Shown in pieces: positions 34,681 through 47,479 of a stretch of DNA of 64,000 nucleotides. The first letter of the stretch is position 1. Every line of letters begins with the position of its first letter. The DNA lies in contig CP136890.1 of NCBI GenBank assembly GCA_034359265.1, positions 31,600,501-31,664,500 of the forward strand, given 5' to 3'. The translations under genes were made by a program, and so were the position numbers. The notes below the pieces were generated by a model. That model saw nothing but the letters and a program-made list of their open reading frames with translations. It ran no database searches and had not been told where the DNA came from. The DNA comes from Canna indica (lineage: Eukaryota; Streptophyta; Magnoliopsida; Zingiberales; Cannaceae).

Positions 34681-37220
34681 TGTCACACCCCAACTGAGGG
34701 TAGTGTGACCGGTCAGGCCTACATCCTGCCCTAAAGAAAACCAGAACATATCCTCAACACAACTTTATTAAAAGTTTTCAAATTCACAATTTTAAGTTTT
34801 CAAAGCAAATAAGAAAACCATCATCAGAACAACTGACGTCTCAAGTAATCAAGTTTTACAAACTCTTTTCCAAATACAACTGTCAGTGCAGAAATTTAGA
34901 AAAAACAAATACTAGACTCTGGTCTATAACTCATGGATGCCGCTACGAGATATGACACCACCTCCCGCCCACCAACTGCACCATGTCGACATGTCAAAGT
35001 CACTGCTCAAGCTCTGCAAAAACAAAGAATAAACTGTGAGTCCACTTGGGACTCAGTGAGTGGCTCTAGTGAACCTCCACATAATCCTCAGTTAAGCATG
35101 CATATCATATAAGGCAACATAATGAATGTTCAAGGAGGTAAACTACTTCTAATGCGACTACCGACCCCAATGAGTCAATCTGTACAAACTGAGTATGTGA
35201 AAACTTGTCATCTCGACCTATTAAGCCTTCGGCATCCGGCCCTTGGGCCTACTTATGGAATAAATATCCCGACTACAGCCGGCCCTACCATACAAGGTAG
35301 AATTATACTGGTCGTTCGGCCACATCATATCAAGATATAAACAAGCAATACCGGGCCATTGACTAGGATGGTCACTAGTCTCCGGACACCGTCTGAGGTA
35401 AGGATAGCTAGTCCCACCCAACTGGGGTCTGGCACCTAGCGGGCCCGTTGGCGCACTCAAGACCCAACACTGGCTGAGCTAAGCATTGGTCATTCCCGAC
35501 CTCCATGCTCCTCGGCGGACCATCTCAAGCACATCACACAATCAGGTGTCCTAGGGTTTTCTTATATACACTTCGGGTCATTGCCCGTATCCGGCCCTAA
35601 GCCGGTCTGCAGGGTCAGCAAATTAATGCTGCCCTTTTAAATTGTGCACACCTAATGATTCTAGGTTTCCAAAAATATTTACTAGCAGTGCTACAAGTTA
35701 TGTTATCTCCTAGCTAAGTTTCCATATATGCTTAGCATCCCACAACGTCCTATACGTTGCCTAACGTTATACGCTACCTTGGCTGAGGAATTCTATGAAC
35801 CGATCTTAGAATTTCACCCACGAATATTTCAGGACAGCATGTGTACATCACTTACCAAATTAATTTCGGAAAGTAACATCATGAAGAACCGAAATAAAAA
35901 GTAAGTAATGTAGAGGTTAATCCCATATGGAACGTACACCAAGCATACCAATAATTAAACATGATATGAGCAATTAAATAAAATCTTTCTTGTCTACATA
36001 TACTATATAAGCATTAGCAAGAACATTTCCAATTTGATAATATAGATCTATCCCAACAATTCACAACATGAATATAAATTAACATTTATGTGAATATGAA
36101 TAAACATTAAATGGAGGGATATGAACAACTACACAAAATCGTTCGCTTCCTCTCCCTTTTCCTTGATCGACCGAAGCTTAAGCAAGGTGAATCTTGCTCG
36201 GCCGAACAATCCATGTGGGAAGGGGCTGGAATCTATGCATTTTAACCAATGGAACAGTAACATAAACTTCAAATTGAATCTAACATTTAAACGTGAAGGT
36301 GCGGGTTAAGACGATAAAATACGAGGTCCAACAATCCAATACAAACAGTCCTACTTTTCCCCCTTCTATTGCTCGGCCAACTCGAGCACGATCATAACCA
36401 TTCTCGGCTTAACATATAGGGGTGGTGGACATGGCTGCGACGTCCACACGATTGTCAATCCATAAGCAAAAATAAGCGAATACAAGTCGATGCGCAAGTT
36501 GCGAGACGAGCGAGGAAATTGGGGAAAATTTCAGCATGACCTTTTCCCTCTTTCCTCGACTCGACCCGCACCTTAAAACAAGAAATCGACACGTATAAAA
36601 CCACGAAATCACAGCATATACAATGATCTAAGAATCTAACATGGAGAAAACAACTCGATCGGAAAAACTCGCGAAGAAGAATCTTGATTTCAAAATATAT
36701 GGGGCCGGCCACCCGCCTCCCCTCAACATCTATATAACCACTCACCCCAATTGCGGAGAATGAAAGATCGGATGACGACGACTTCAAATCTTCCGGCGAC
36801 GGCGCGAAATCTCGGATCGACCCAAAGTTTCCCTTTTCCTTGCTTCTTCTCCCCTTCTCCCTAGGCTGCCTTGTGCAACTCTAAGGTGAGTCGCACGGCA
36901 CAAGGATGAGGGGTTTTAATTTTCTCATCTAGCCTTTCATAGAGACTCTTGACTCACTTGACTCCTACTCAAGACTCGACTAAATTCGAACTCGACTTGG
37001 GTTCCGACTCAACCCACAACATGAATTAATTTAAACTTGATTTAAGGTATGATTGCATAAAAGGAAGGTCAATCACCCAAATAAATTCCATGCATCATTA
37101 GTCGAGTCATACTTTTTCACTCAAGTCGATCTTGAGGCTCGACTTGACTATCCCTGGGTCCGGCGCGCTGTACTAAAACAGATTTTTATATTAGGAATTT
37201 TTTTCTTTCCGGGTTTTACA
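34681..37220 (-). repeat. 5' LTR of the gypsy element (2540 bp)
   Basis: Starts TGTCACACCCC and ends TTTTACA on the plus strand, flanked outside by TGAAA. Nearly collinear with 28655-30958, then 257 bp unique to this copy (36964-37220). The short open frames in it occur in both LTRs in similar form and have no recognised domain. Confidence 0.87.
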
Positions 37221-37225
37221 TGAAA

Positions 37226-38861
37226 ACTAGAAGGTTCAATTCTGCAACTGCTTGAAGAGTATAATTGAGAAGTCTATGTCAGAGCTGCATTGCCAGATAA
37301 TTGAGGGTAAATGGAAAGTAATGCATGAAATATTCTTCTTAGTCCATTATACACTAAGAAGGCATAGAATTGTTTCCAAGTCCACCCTAGCCCATCTGGC
37401 TCTTTTCTAATAGTTGTCATCCCTGTTTCACTTAGTTTTCCTTTGAAAATACCCTTTTATCAACATAAGTTGTGTCACTTTTTAAAACAAAAAAAAAACT
37501 AATTTTAAGATAAATTAAATATTACATGATCATATTTGATAATGGTCTCAAAATCATCAAACTCCAATAGTTAGCTTTCATCCAAGATATTAAATCAAAA
37601 CATGGCATAAGAATCACTTTGTGCAGCGTAGCATAAAGATTCCTAAGGCTAGAACAAAGTTGCATGAATTCAGATATGATCTCTCAAAATTAAAGTTACC
37701 CTTTAAAAGTATAGTGCTCAAAATGGACAAAATTTCATAATTTTCAAGAAAGTAGATGCAACTTATTCAATGGTTAATTTGGCGACTCCTTATAGCATAT
37801 TTATCTATCACGCGTGATAAGAGGGACAAATAGGAAAAGAGAAATCCTATCCACAAGAATTAATGCGGATTGGATTTATTCCCGGTAAAATCATCTCCAA
37901 ATTCTATATATCCCGCATTAAATAATCCCATATTAATATTTTGATGTTTTATAAATTTTAAGGTAAATTACACTAATCTTTTTCCTAAAGTTCAATGAAA
38001 TTACATTTATCTCCTTTTTATTTATAACCTTATCTTGTGATACCTCTAAATTTTGTAAATAATTACATATATCTCTCATACTAACGAAAATTATTAGTAA
38101 AGTATTTGTCATGTACAGTGACTTATTAATGATATTTTTAAAATATTTATAAATTTTACTTATTTTAAATGATAAAAATACCCTTATGTTATTTAACTCT
38201 CATTCTCTCATATTTTCATACTATAGTGCTTAGTATTTTATTTTCACATTCAACTAACATTAATTTCGTAAAGAATATTAAATAATAAAATATTTTTTCT
38301 CAAATTTTTATTTTAAAAATATTTATTCAATTATTTTATGTATGTCTTTTAATGATTTTTCAGCAAGGAGCATAAGGAAAAAATCTCATTACTAACGAAC
38401 TTCATTTAACACCGTTAGCTACAGAGGAGGTGAGTGTCACCTAGACAAATAGATGAGAGATCAGTATAATTTCACTAAATCGCATGAAATGTCAGTATAA
38501 TTTATCTTAAATTTTATCCACCAGGTCAAAACAAACATTGAATCAGATAAATCTTATGCACCTTCATTTGTTATACTACTTAATTCCCTCTCAAAATTTA
38601 TCAATCCCAAGTCATATCCATCCAACAAGAAGGTTAGCGAAATGATAAAAGATGATCCTATATATTATTCTTAGTTCAATCATGGTAAAATAAAATAGAA
38701 TTTTACCATCCTCTAGTGTTGACATCTATTTGCACCTCCTCATACTTCGTGGTAGCTAACTATATATGCCTTGGCTACTTTAACATTTGGGCAGCGCATC
38801 TACGGTACCACTTATGGCGGGAGCAGAAGAGACTTATGCATGATGAGCCCTCTTTGTCCTG
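37226..38861. other. AT-rich non-coding spacer
   Basis: No gene recognised. It contains the inverted-repeat element at about 37955-38515; the remainder is unassigned. Confidence 0.45.
37955..38515. mobile_element. Inverted-repeat MITE (possibly Mutator-type)
   Basis: The left part, starting TTTTAAGGTAAATTACACT, is an imperfect inverted copy of the right part (reverse complement AATTTAAGATAAATTATACT). The similarity extends tens of bases inward (GTGAAATTATACTGATCTC against ATGAAATTACATTTATCTC). The interior is AT-rich and non-coding. A possible 9-bp duplication (TTTTATAAA / TTTTATCCA) is too diverged to be sure. Confidence 0.5.
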
Positions 38862-38866
38862 GGATG

Positions 38867-40106
38867 CGTTGGCCTAAGGTTTTTAATTTTAATTTTAATC
38901 TCGATTTTAATGATAATAAATATGAAACTAATTATTTTATGGAGAATTATTTTTAGGTTCTATATCGGTTAGGGCACGATGTCCACGATCGAAAATATCG
39001 AAAAATCAAAAGGACGTTGATCAATGCGCTCGGATTTGTCGGGAAGATAGAGTCTAGGTTTAAGGTGTTTAGATAAATTATAAATCCTCATGATGATGTA
39101 AAATAACCCAAGAACCAAACCCATAATTCAAAACCCGAACCGAAGAAAGAAAGCGACTGAAACTCATTGTAGAGTATAGGTACAATACGTAGAGTACCGG
39201 TACTCTTCGATCAGTCGATCGAAATGAGCACAGAAAGCACAACGGGCTACGATCACTTGGTCGGTCGATCGACGATCAATCGGACCAGTGACCGGACAAT
39301 GGAAATAGCTATATTTCTAGCCGTTGAGTTGGCTGTTTGAGGTCAACTCTTCATGACTTATAAATACCAAGCCATGAGAGTCTTTTCTCCTTGACCTTAA
39401 CCTTCACTGAGTCATATTTGATCAATCTTAAAGCTTTCATTGAGAGAATTCTTTGTAAACCCTAGTTTTCATTATCCATTCTTGATTGAGCATTGTTCCT
39501 TCATCGATTCATCAATTTGAGGCATCATGAGGACTGAGAAGTTTCTTTTGGAGCTAAGTACTTGTTGTTTGATTTATTGCTTCAATTGTTATTGTATTTT
39601 ATTATTTATTTTCATTATATATCAAGTGTGTAAACCTTGGTTGCTAGATTCGATTGAGTTAGTGGTTGCCTTGGTGTTAAGGCTTAAATCTATCGATGTA
39701 AACTAGGATTAGTTAAGTTGTCCTTAGGGTTGAGGTGAGAGAGTGCTCTTGGTAGGAATTCGGTATACTTCCGGGTAAGGAAGTGCATTTGGTTTGAGAG
39801 TGGATATTTTACGGTATAAAGTCCTCATTGTAAGGAAACTAATTAATCTAGTAAAGCTAAGTTGAAAATCCTAAGTGTGGTGCTTAGGTAGTGGAGTAGA
39901 CATTGGGGCTGAACCACTGTAAATCAAAATGTTAGCATTGTTTCCTTTGCGTAATGAATTTTTTATTGTTTATCTTGCTTCCGCTTGCTACATAACTTGT
40001 GAATTGCCTAAGTAGTTTAAGAAACGTTTAAAATTAGAATTAGGCGAAAAGATTAGTAAACACATTATATATTCATCCCCCTCTAGTGTAGGCCATTTCA
40101 CCAACA
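38867..40106 (+). mobile_element. Solo LTR, copia C family
   Basis: Runs from CGTTGGCCTAAGG (an expected TGTTGG start with T to C) to CATTTCACCAACA. It is flanked by GGATG (38862-38866) and TGATG (40107-40111), a 4-of-5 target duplication. It shares sequence along its length with the copia C LTR at 50407-52155, including a TATAAATA box (39359-39366) preceded by CGATCG-rich palindromes (39207-39298). No internal region, so it probably formed by recombination between two LTRs. Confidence 0.8.
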
Positions 40107-40372
40107 TGATGAAGTCGTCAAGTGCATCCTGGCCAACGTGCGCAATAAAACAATGACTTGGAGCGATAATTGTGAACTATCAACTACTGTGACATACTTT
40201 AGTCGATCGTCGGTCGACATTCGGTACATTTGGTCGACCAACCCCTCGGTCGACCATCGATCGATTTTTGTCTCTCCTCCTATATGCAAAACGTTCGCAT
40301 TTTTTGTATTTTTTTGCTTGCCCGGGCTATGATTCCTTTCCCTTCTACTATTTGTGATATCATCTTATTTGG
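40107..40372. other. Short spacer with CGATCG/GGTCGACC palindromes
   Basis: Contains GGTCGACC-type palindromes at about 40200-40265, like those in the copia B and C LTRs, suggesting leftover LTR sequence. No gene seen. Confidence 0.35.
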
Positions 40373-40522
40373 ATTTAGGGTAGGGATGGCAATAAAAACC
40401 GGTTAATCGCGGTTAACCAATTAATCAAACCACAAAATTCGGTTTCGGAGGTTTTGATTTTAGTTAATGAATTCAAAAAACTGATTAAATTCGATTCATT
40501 TTTGGTTACCGATTCATAGATA

Positions 40523-40713
40523 ACCAATAACTGAAATCAATTATAAGTTTATTTATTGTGTATTGTTTTTATTTATTTAGTAAATGATTATTCATTTAGT
40601 AAATTTATTTGGTGGACAACCGTATCTATCTAAACATGTTAGTTCGGTTAGGATAACTGGCTGATAATCGATAATAAATTAGTTTCAATTTCATATATTA
40701 ATTTTAAAATTGA
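40523..40713. repeat. MITE segment duplicated around copia A, left copy
   Basis: ACCAATAACTGAAATCAATT onward to ATTTTAAAATTGA matches 59579-59775 with scattered differences. The two copies directly abut the ends of copia A. Confidence 0.8.
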
Positions 40714-40751
40714 TTAGGGCAATAATATGCACTAATTAGTTAAAAGAAGCA

Positions 40752-40773
40752 TTAGGGCAATAATATGCCCTAA
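40752..40773. repeat. Perfect 22-bp inverted repeat in the copia A LTR
   Basis: TTAGGGCA-ATAATA-TGCCCTAA; the same 22 bp is in the other LTR at 59470-59491. An extra copy with one arm mismatch sits just outside the LTR at 40714-40735. It could form a hairpin around an AATAATA sequence. Confidence 0.85.
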
Positions 40774-40959
40774 TTAGTTTATTAATAAGTCATTTGCAAT
40801 TTTACACATAAGACCCTGTTATAACCATATATATATTATAAACAAGTCCAAATACCAAGACTCCCCCTCAAGATGGTGCATATATGTCATATGAACTCAT
40901 CTTACGAATATGAAAGAAACAAACTACTGCTAAGACCTTTGGTAAAAATATCAGCAAGT

Positions 40960-42950
40960 TGTTATGAAGATCGAACAAAAGGAATGCAAATTACTCCTTG
41001 CACCAATTTGTCTTCGATGAAATGACAATCGAGTTCAATGTGCTTAGTTCTATCATGTTGAACTAGATTATTTGCAATTTCAATCGCTGCTTTATTATTA
41101 CAGAATAATCGAATAGGTCCTTCTAGATATATTTGCAATTCAGATAGAAGATTTTTCAATCACAATACCTCACATACCCCTTGAGCCATAGCACGATATT
41201 CTGCTTCAGCACTTGAACGGGCTACAACAGCTTGCTTTTTACTCCCCCATGAAACTAAATTTCCACCAACAAAAGTGCAATAACCATATGTGGATCGACG
41301 ATCTTCTACTGATCCTGCCCAATCAACATCTGTATATCCATCAATTCTCATGTTTAGAGAATAGCAGACCACGTCTAGGACAACCCTTGAGATATCTTAG
41401 AATACGATATACAACATCCATGTGATGCTCATGAGGATCATGTATATACCTACTCACCACACTCACCGCAAATGTAATATCAGGTCTTGTGTGAGAGAGA
41501 TAAATTAACTTCCCCACCAGTTTTTGATATCTTTAACGATTAACCGAGGGACTATTGTCATTAGACAAATGAAAAATATAATCAATGAGAGTTGCTATTA
41601 ATTTGCAATCAAGAATTTCTGACTCAGTCAACAAGTCTAGGATATACTTTTGCTAAGACAAGAAAATGCCACGTGCTGAATAGACTACCTCATTCCTAAA
41701 AAGAAGTTCCCCCGTATCTTTCACTTCAAACACCTGTGCTAATTTGATCTTCAAGCGTTCAATCTCTTATGTATCATCTCCTGTGACAATGATATTGTCC
41801 ATATAAACTATCAAAATGGCTACTTTCCCTTGGTGATGCTTGAAAAATAACGTATGATCAGCATTACTCTAAGTATAGCCCATTGATACCACAGCTCTGC
41901 GAAATCTATCAAACCAAGCTTTGGGTGACTATTTTAATCCATACAAAGATCGTCGTAGATGACACACCATATCGGTTGTGTCAGCACTTTGAAAACCAGG
42001 TGGAATTTCCATGTACATCTCTTCCTGTAGATCTCCATGGAGGAACACATTTTTCACATCTAATTGATGAAGTTTCCACCCACAATTCACGACACATGAG
42101 ATAAGCATGCGAATAGAGTTCATCTTCGCCACGGGTGCAAAAGTCTCATCATAATCAATATCATATGTTTGAGTATATCCTTTTGCCACTAACTGAGCTT
42201 TAAACCAATCAATTTTGCCCTCAGGGTCTACTATATTGTGTACACCCATTTACATCCAATGGGTTTCTTTCCTTCTAGAAGAGGTACAATTTCCCATGTA
42301 TTGTTTTTTGTTAAGGCTTTGATCATTTTCATCATTGCTTCTTTCCACTTAGGGTCCGTCATGGCAATCTTCCAATTAGAGGGAATAGAGACAGAAGATA
42401 GAGCTGAAATAAAGCATTTATAGTTGGAGGACAAGTGATCATAGGAAATATATTGTGAAATATCATAACGATAACGAGATGAAAGCATAGAAGAACGAGT
42501 ACCCTTCCGAAGGGCAATAGGAAGGTCGAAAGTAGAGAAAGTAGGAGAGATGTTACCGTTAGAAGTATTTGAGCCGCAACAGGAGAAGACTCTCGAATCC
42601 TAGGAGAATGCATAATGGTCTCAGTATTACTAGGTAAGAGGCTAGGTTCCTCACGCTGAGTTGATTCTTCCTCCTCTTGCTCCTGATATGTCCCATAAGA
42701 AATTTCAAGCTCTAGTGCAGTCTCCCCCTCACGATGAGTACAACAAAGTATTGGAGAGAGAAGAAAGTCATCAACCTCTGAGGTAAATATAGAATCTGAT
42801 GAAGATGAAGGACAGTAAGCTTCGTGCTCCCGGAAGGTTACATCCTTACTGACAAATAATTTTCGCTCAGGCGGGTAGTAACACTTGTATCTCTTTTGCG
42901 TGGCTGAATAATCGACAATATGCACTTGAAAGAGTGGGGATCGAATTTGT
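40960..42950 (-). pseudogene. Copia A integrase end, reverse transcriptase, RNase H
   Basis: Integrase end and linker at 42359-42950 (YYPPERKLFVSKDVTFREHE). Reverse transcriptase follows: WKEAMMKMIKALTKNNTWEI with GCKWVY (42231-42410), then AQLVAKGYTQ, DYDETFAPVAKM, LHQLDVKNVFLHGDL and SLYGLK (41929-42190). The catalytic box near 41790 reads YMDN where YVDD is usual. RNase H is at 40960-41372 (RSSAEAEYRAMAQG, FCNNKAAIEIA, RTKHIELDCHFIEDK). It is broken by stops and at least two frameshifts. Confidence 0.85.
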
Positions 42951-42971
42951 CAAGAGAAGGGTTGTAATTTA

Positions 42972-44111
42972 TGTTGTTCAAATATCCACACTAAAGGGGG
43001 GGTTGAATAGTGTGTAGCTAAAACTAGGTTCAACTACAATCTTTTTGATTTAAGCCCGTTTACAACCAAATCAATATTCATTTTAAATTGGATGCTTAGA
43101 CAAGTAAATATGGCAAATGAAAACAAGTAACAAAGCAATGCAAACACAATTGATTATAGTGGTTTGGCCAAACTGTCTACTCCACTACCTTGGCTCCACA
43201 ACAAGAATTTCTAACCAAATCTCTTTATAGACCAAGTGTTTCCCTTTGAATACAATGGGGACTCACTTCTCAACCCTTTGAGAAAGCCTCAACACCTATT
43301 CACTTAAGCAAAACACAAATCTACAAAGAACCCTAATATATTTACATAGCATACCTTACAAGCTAGCAATGAGAAATACACTTAAATAACGATGGAAAAC
43401 AAGAACAAAAGGAGCAAGGAAATAAACCAAGCTAGTGTGCTCCTTTCTTAGCCTTCCAAGACTCAAACTCCTCAACTCGAATGATGAAGATTGAAGCCGG
43501 AGTCGAGTCGTGAAGAACACTTCGAGTAGAAGATGAATCGTCGAAGCTTGGGCGTGGAAATCAACTTTGAAGGGCTTAAGAGACTCTCTTAAAGGCTTAA
43601 TGAACAGTGACGAGTGTTAGGTGAGGGTTTATGATGGGTATTTATAACCCCTCAACAAGATAAGTCAGACAACGGGCATTTTTCTGCCCGTTGGTGCCAC
43701 CGATCGGAGCCCTCCGCCTATTTTCAGGCTTCTCCAGTCGATGGTTGCCTGATGGGCCAATTAATTGGCTGTCGACAGCCCATCGACCGGACCTGCAGTT
43801 TACTAATTTTTGATAATTTGTCGCGCGATGTTCGTTTTCGAGTTTTATCTCCTAGTTTTGACTCGGGATTTATTACAATCAGGTTTGGGTTGATATGCTA
43901 GAGTCATATTACATTTATTTCTATTTCTAACCCTAGGATTCTATGTGATTGTCGTCGAAGCTATTTTTGATGTTTCTTGGCATTTTTCCGAACGAAGTTT
44001 GCACGTGTATTATACCATCCACCTGAACTCAAAACTCCATAAATGCATTAGTTTCATATTTGTTATCATCAAAATAGAGATCGAGGCATAGGGACAACCC
44101 TTGGGCCAACA
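42972..44111 (-). repeat. 3' LTR of copia B
   Basis: Aligns along its length with 55410-56603. It holds a minus-strand TATAAATA box (43639-43646) with GATCG/TCGAC-rich palindromes upstream of it (43701-43795). The G run near the start is 7 long here and 12 in the other LTR. Confidence 0.88.
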
Positions 44112-44139
44112 ATCTCCCCCTTTTTGATGATGATAAATA

Positions 44140-44560
44140 AAACATAAAAATTAAACAATTCTAAGTGCTCATTTGTGAGTTCTTAATGAATCCAATAGAA
44201 AACTAACATATGCTCCCCCTATCAACATGCATATCTAACTTATGACTCCCCCCATCTATATGCATCATAAAACAAATGTGACCAAATTTGTTCTACTCCT
44301 TTTTGACATCAACCAAAAAGGGCAAGAATACAAGGTACTATTAATGAGTTTATCATGAAAACTACGAAATTCATAAAAACCAAGTATCATCTACCACTAT
44401 AGTCCTTCCTACCAATGTGAACCTATGGAAGGCAAACATCGTAAAGTCGCAAAGCCTCACTAGAAGGCATTACATGAGTGTGATGATACTACACAAAAAC
44501 CAATTTTTCAAAAAGGCATGCAAACTTTTGAAAACTCAAGCATATGGAAGATTATAAATT
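44140..44560. other. Copia B 3' untranslated internal region
   Basis: Non-coding sequence between the RNase H end and the polypurine tract, with two C-rich tracts (near 44215 and 44248). No gene seen. Confidence 0.5.
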
Positions 44561-45841
44561 CCTAATTGTATCCTTAAGTTTGTAAAGCGTTCTTCATTTA
44601 AGAGTTTTATAAATATATCCACAAATTATTTATCGGTAGGCACAAATTCTACGGAGATATTACCCTTAGCTAAATTGTCTCTAAGAAAGTGGTGTCGTAG
44701 GTCAATGTGTTTAGTCCTAGAGTGTAATACCAAATTTTCGATTAAGTTAATTGCACTAGTGTTATCACAATATAGGTATGCATGAATAGCTAAGTCCATA
44801 GTCCATAAGGGTTTTCTTCATCCAAAGGACTTGTGCACAACAACTAGCCGCGATGATGTATTCCGCTTCGGTAGTTGAAGGTGCAATCGAGTTTTATTTC
44901 TTGGAAAATCAAGAGACAAGACTCTTACCTAGGAATTGACAATACCCACTAGTACTTTTTCTATCAACTTTACATTTGGCAAAATCGGTATCCGAAAAAC
45001 CAATCATCTCGAAAGATGCATCACATGGATATCATAATCCTAACTCAACTGTACCTTTTAGATATCTTAATATGCGTTTAACCGCACTTAAATGAGACAT
45101 CTTAGGGCATGATTAAAATCTAGCACATGCACATACACTAAACATAATATCTGGCCTACTTGCAGTTAAGTAAAGGAGACTACCGATCATACCTCGATAT
45201 CGCTTTTCATCTAGTTTTACATCGTCTTCATCTTTATCAAGCTTGATAGATGTGCTCATTGGGTAGAAGCAATCTTGGCTTTTCCAACGAGTAAAATGAT
45301 ATCATCCACATAGATTTGCACAAGTAAAATATCATTTTTATCATTCTTAATGAAAAGAGACACATAGGCTTTTCCAACGCTAAAATCTTGTTTAATCAAA
45401 AAGTTAAAAAGCCTTTCATACCAAGCCCTAGGGGCTTGTTTTAAATCATATAAAGCATTTTTAAGTTTCAAAACATAATTTGGAAATTCAAACTTTTCAA
45501 AACCGGAGGGTTGTTCAACATAAACCTCTTCCGTTATAAAATCATTCAAAAATGCACTTTTAATATCCATTTGAAAAATTAAGTTTAAAACATTTGAAAC
45601 TCGCATAAGCTAAAAGCATGCAAATTGCTTCTAATCTAGCTACGGGAGCATAAGTTTCACTATAATCTTTTCCTTCTTCTTGATTATATCCTTGGGCCAC
45701 TAACCTAGCTTTGTTTTTAATGACTAATCCATCTTCATCTAATTTATATCTATAAACCCATTTAGTCCCAATTACGATTTGTTCACTAGGCCTAGGTACT
45801 AAATCCCAAACATCATCCCTCACAAATTGATTTAGTTTCAC
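44560..45841 (-). pseudogene. Copia B reverse transcriptase and RNase H
   Basis: The 45560-45841 frame carries the start of RT ([51 protein letters not shown]). The 45256-45606 frame continues with the palm ([35 protein letters not shown]) and the YVDDI catalytic box. Sequence just after the box is deleted. A degenerate RNase H follows at about 44560-45240, with [11 protein letters not shown] and [11 protein letters not shown] readable across frames. Inactive because of frame breaks. Confidence 0.82.
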
Positions 45842-46005
45842 TTACATGTCAATAATCCAAAACTCATCTTCTATGGCTTCCTTAATATTTTTAAGCTCTA
45901 CTTAAGAAATAAAAGCTACATATTGACAAACATTTCTAAGTTTAGAGCGTGTTACCACTCCCGTTGAGGGCTCTCCAATGACTTGATCAATTGGATGATC
46001 TCTTA

Positions 46006-47056
46006 TCAACCATATCCTTTTGGGAGAGGTGGTAGAGCTTCTTCTTCTTCATCAACTTGAAGTAAGGATGAGGATAAAGGTTCTTCATCATATGGAGACT
46101 CATTGAGTTCATCTTCAACCTCCTTATCATGAATTGTCAACTCCTCAAGTTCCTCACCTACATTCACAATCTTAACATTTTTTGAAGAATCATTAGTTTC
46201 ATCAAAAGTAACGTGCATAGATTCTTCAACAATCATAGTTCTGCGATTATATACTCTATATGCCTTAGAACTATTAGAGTATCCAAGAAAAATGCCCCAT
46301 CGAATTTAGAAACAAATTTTCCTAGATGCTCATTAGTGTTTAAAATGAAATATTTGCATCCAAAAACTCTAAAATATCCCACAATGGGGATTCTATCATT
46401 CCAAAGCTCAAAAAGGGTTTTCTTGATTTTAGGTCTCAATAAAACACGATTCAATACATAACAAGAAGAATTTATAGCTTCGGCCCAAAAATATTTAGGT
46501 AAATTGTTTTCACAAAGCATGGTCCTTGTCATTTCTTGTAAAGTTCTATTCTTTCTCTCAACCACTCCATTTTGTTGGGGGGTTCTAGGGGAAGAAAAGT
46601 TATGTTCAATATCTAGTTCATCACAAAATTTTGAAAAAAAAATTATTTTTAAATTCACCTCCATTATCACTTCTAATTTTCAAAATTAAAATTCTTTTTT
46701 CATTTATAAGTATCATAGCAAACTTTTTAAAGAAATCGAAAGTTTCATTTTTCTTAGCTAGGAAAAAAATTCATGTAAATCTCAAAAACTCATCAACCAA
46801 AACATAGCAATATAATTTACCATTTAGACTCGCAACATCAAAAGGACGAAAGAGATCCATGTGCACAAATTCAAGTGTTCTAGATGTGGTGACTTGATTT
46901 ATATTATGAAAGGAAGAATTAACTTGTTTACCATGTTGACATGCATCACAAAGTCTATTATTTTCAAATTTTATCTTGGGTATTCCTTTAACTAAGTCCT
47001 TTTTAGTTATTTCTTGGATGATGCCTAGCTAGCATGTCCTAGCTTCTATGCCACAA
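46006..47056 (-). pseudogene. Copia B integrase
   Basis: The best part is 46233-46670: FSSPRTPQQNGVVERKNRTL with the catalytic Glu, LCENNLPKYFWAEAINSS, FGCKYFILNTNEHLGKF. Upstream (46670-47056) the zinc-binding and first catalytic regions are readable only in broken frames. The 46006-46236 frame is the acidic linker between integrase and RT. Confidence 0.8.
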
Positions 47057-47479
47057 TCAAGAATCATTTTCCATGACTACTAAGCATCTAACATGAGGAT
47101 TAGGCAAAACATTCAAAACTAGTGAGTATAAATTTTCATGCCTATCTCCAATAAAAATAATGTCATTAGATGGTGCACTTCTAATGATGCATTTATATGC
47201 TTCAAAAATAACTACATACCTATTGTCACATAATTGAGATATACTAATCAAGTTATGTTTCAACCTATCAACTAATAAAACATTTTTAATGCATGGGTAA
47301 GAGAGTATACATATATCTCCAATGCCAACAATCTTACCTTTGACATTGTCTCTAAAAGTCACATGTCCACCATCCTTAGTTGATAGGGTTAAAAATAGGT
47401 TGATATCACCCGTCATATGCTTTGAGCAACCGCTATCAAATATCAAAGTGCTCCTAGTTGCTTGAGGATGGTTCTCCAT
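47057..47479 (-). pseudogene. Copia B protease region
   Basis: A frame of 140 residues with the active-site region LIFDSGCSKHMTGDINLF (catalytic DSG intact). The typical following segment (GHVTFRDNVKGKIVGIGDIC) and a pre-integrase stretch ending LVVMENDS are also readable. It processes the Gag-Pol polyprotein in active relatives. This is the best-preserved enzymatic segment of copia B. Confidence 0.82.

Larger units (their letters stand above)
28655..37220 (-). mobile_element. Ty3/gypsy chromovirus (Tekay/Del-like), RT-deleted
   Basis: An 8566-bp element with 5-bp target duplications TGAAA, TG...CA ends, two related LTRs (28655-30958 and 34681-37220) and a tRNA-Met type primer site (34665-34676). 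In minus orientation it encodes gag with a zinc knuckle, protease, RNase H, integrase and a chromodomain-like tail, which is the gypsy order. Missing parts are the gag N-terminus, nearly all of the reverse transcriptase, and the junction between pol end and 3' LTR, including the polypurine tract. The two LTRs are still very similar, so the insertion is fairly recent. It could not move without help from another element. Confidence 0.88.

Noticed and set aside
43000..44100. Possible intron-containing host gene in the copia B LTR
   Set aside because: The same sequence recurs at 55410-56603 with LTR ends and a primer site, so it is an LTR.
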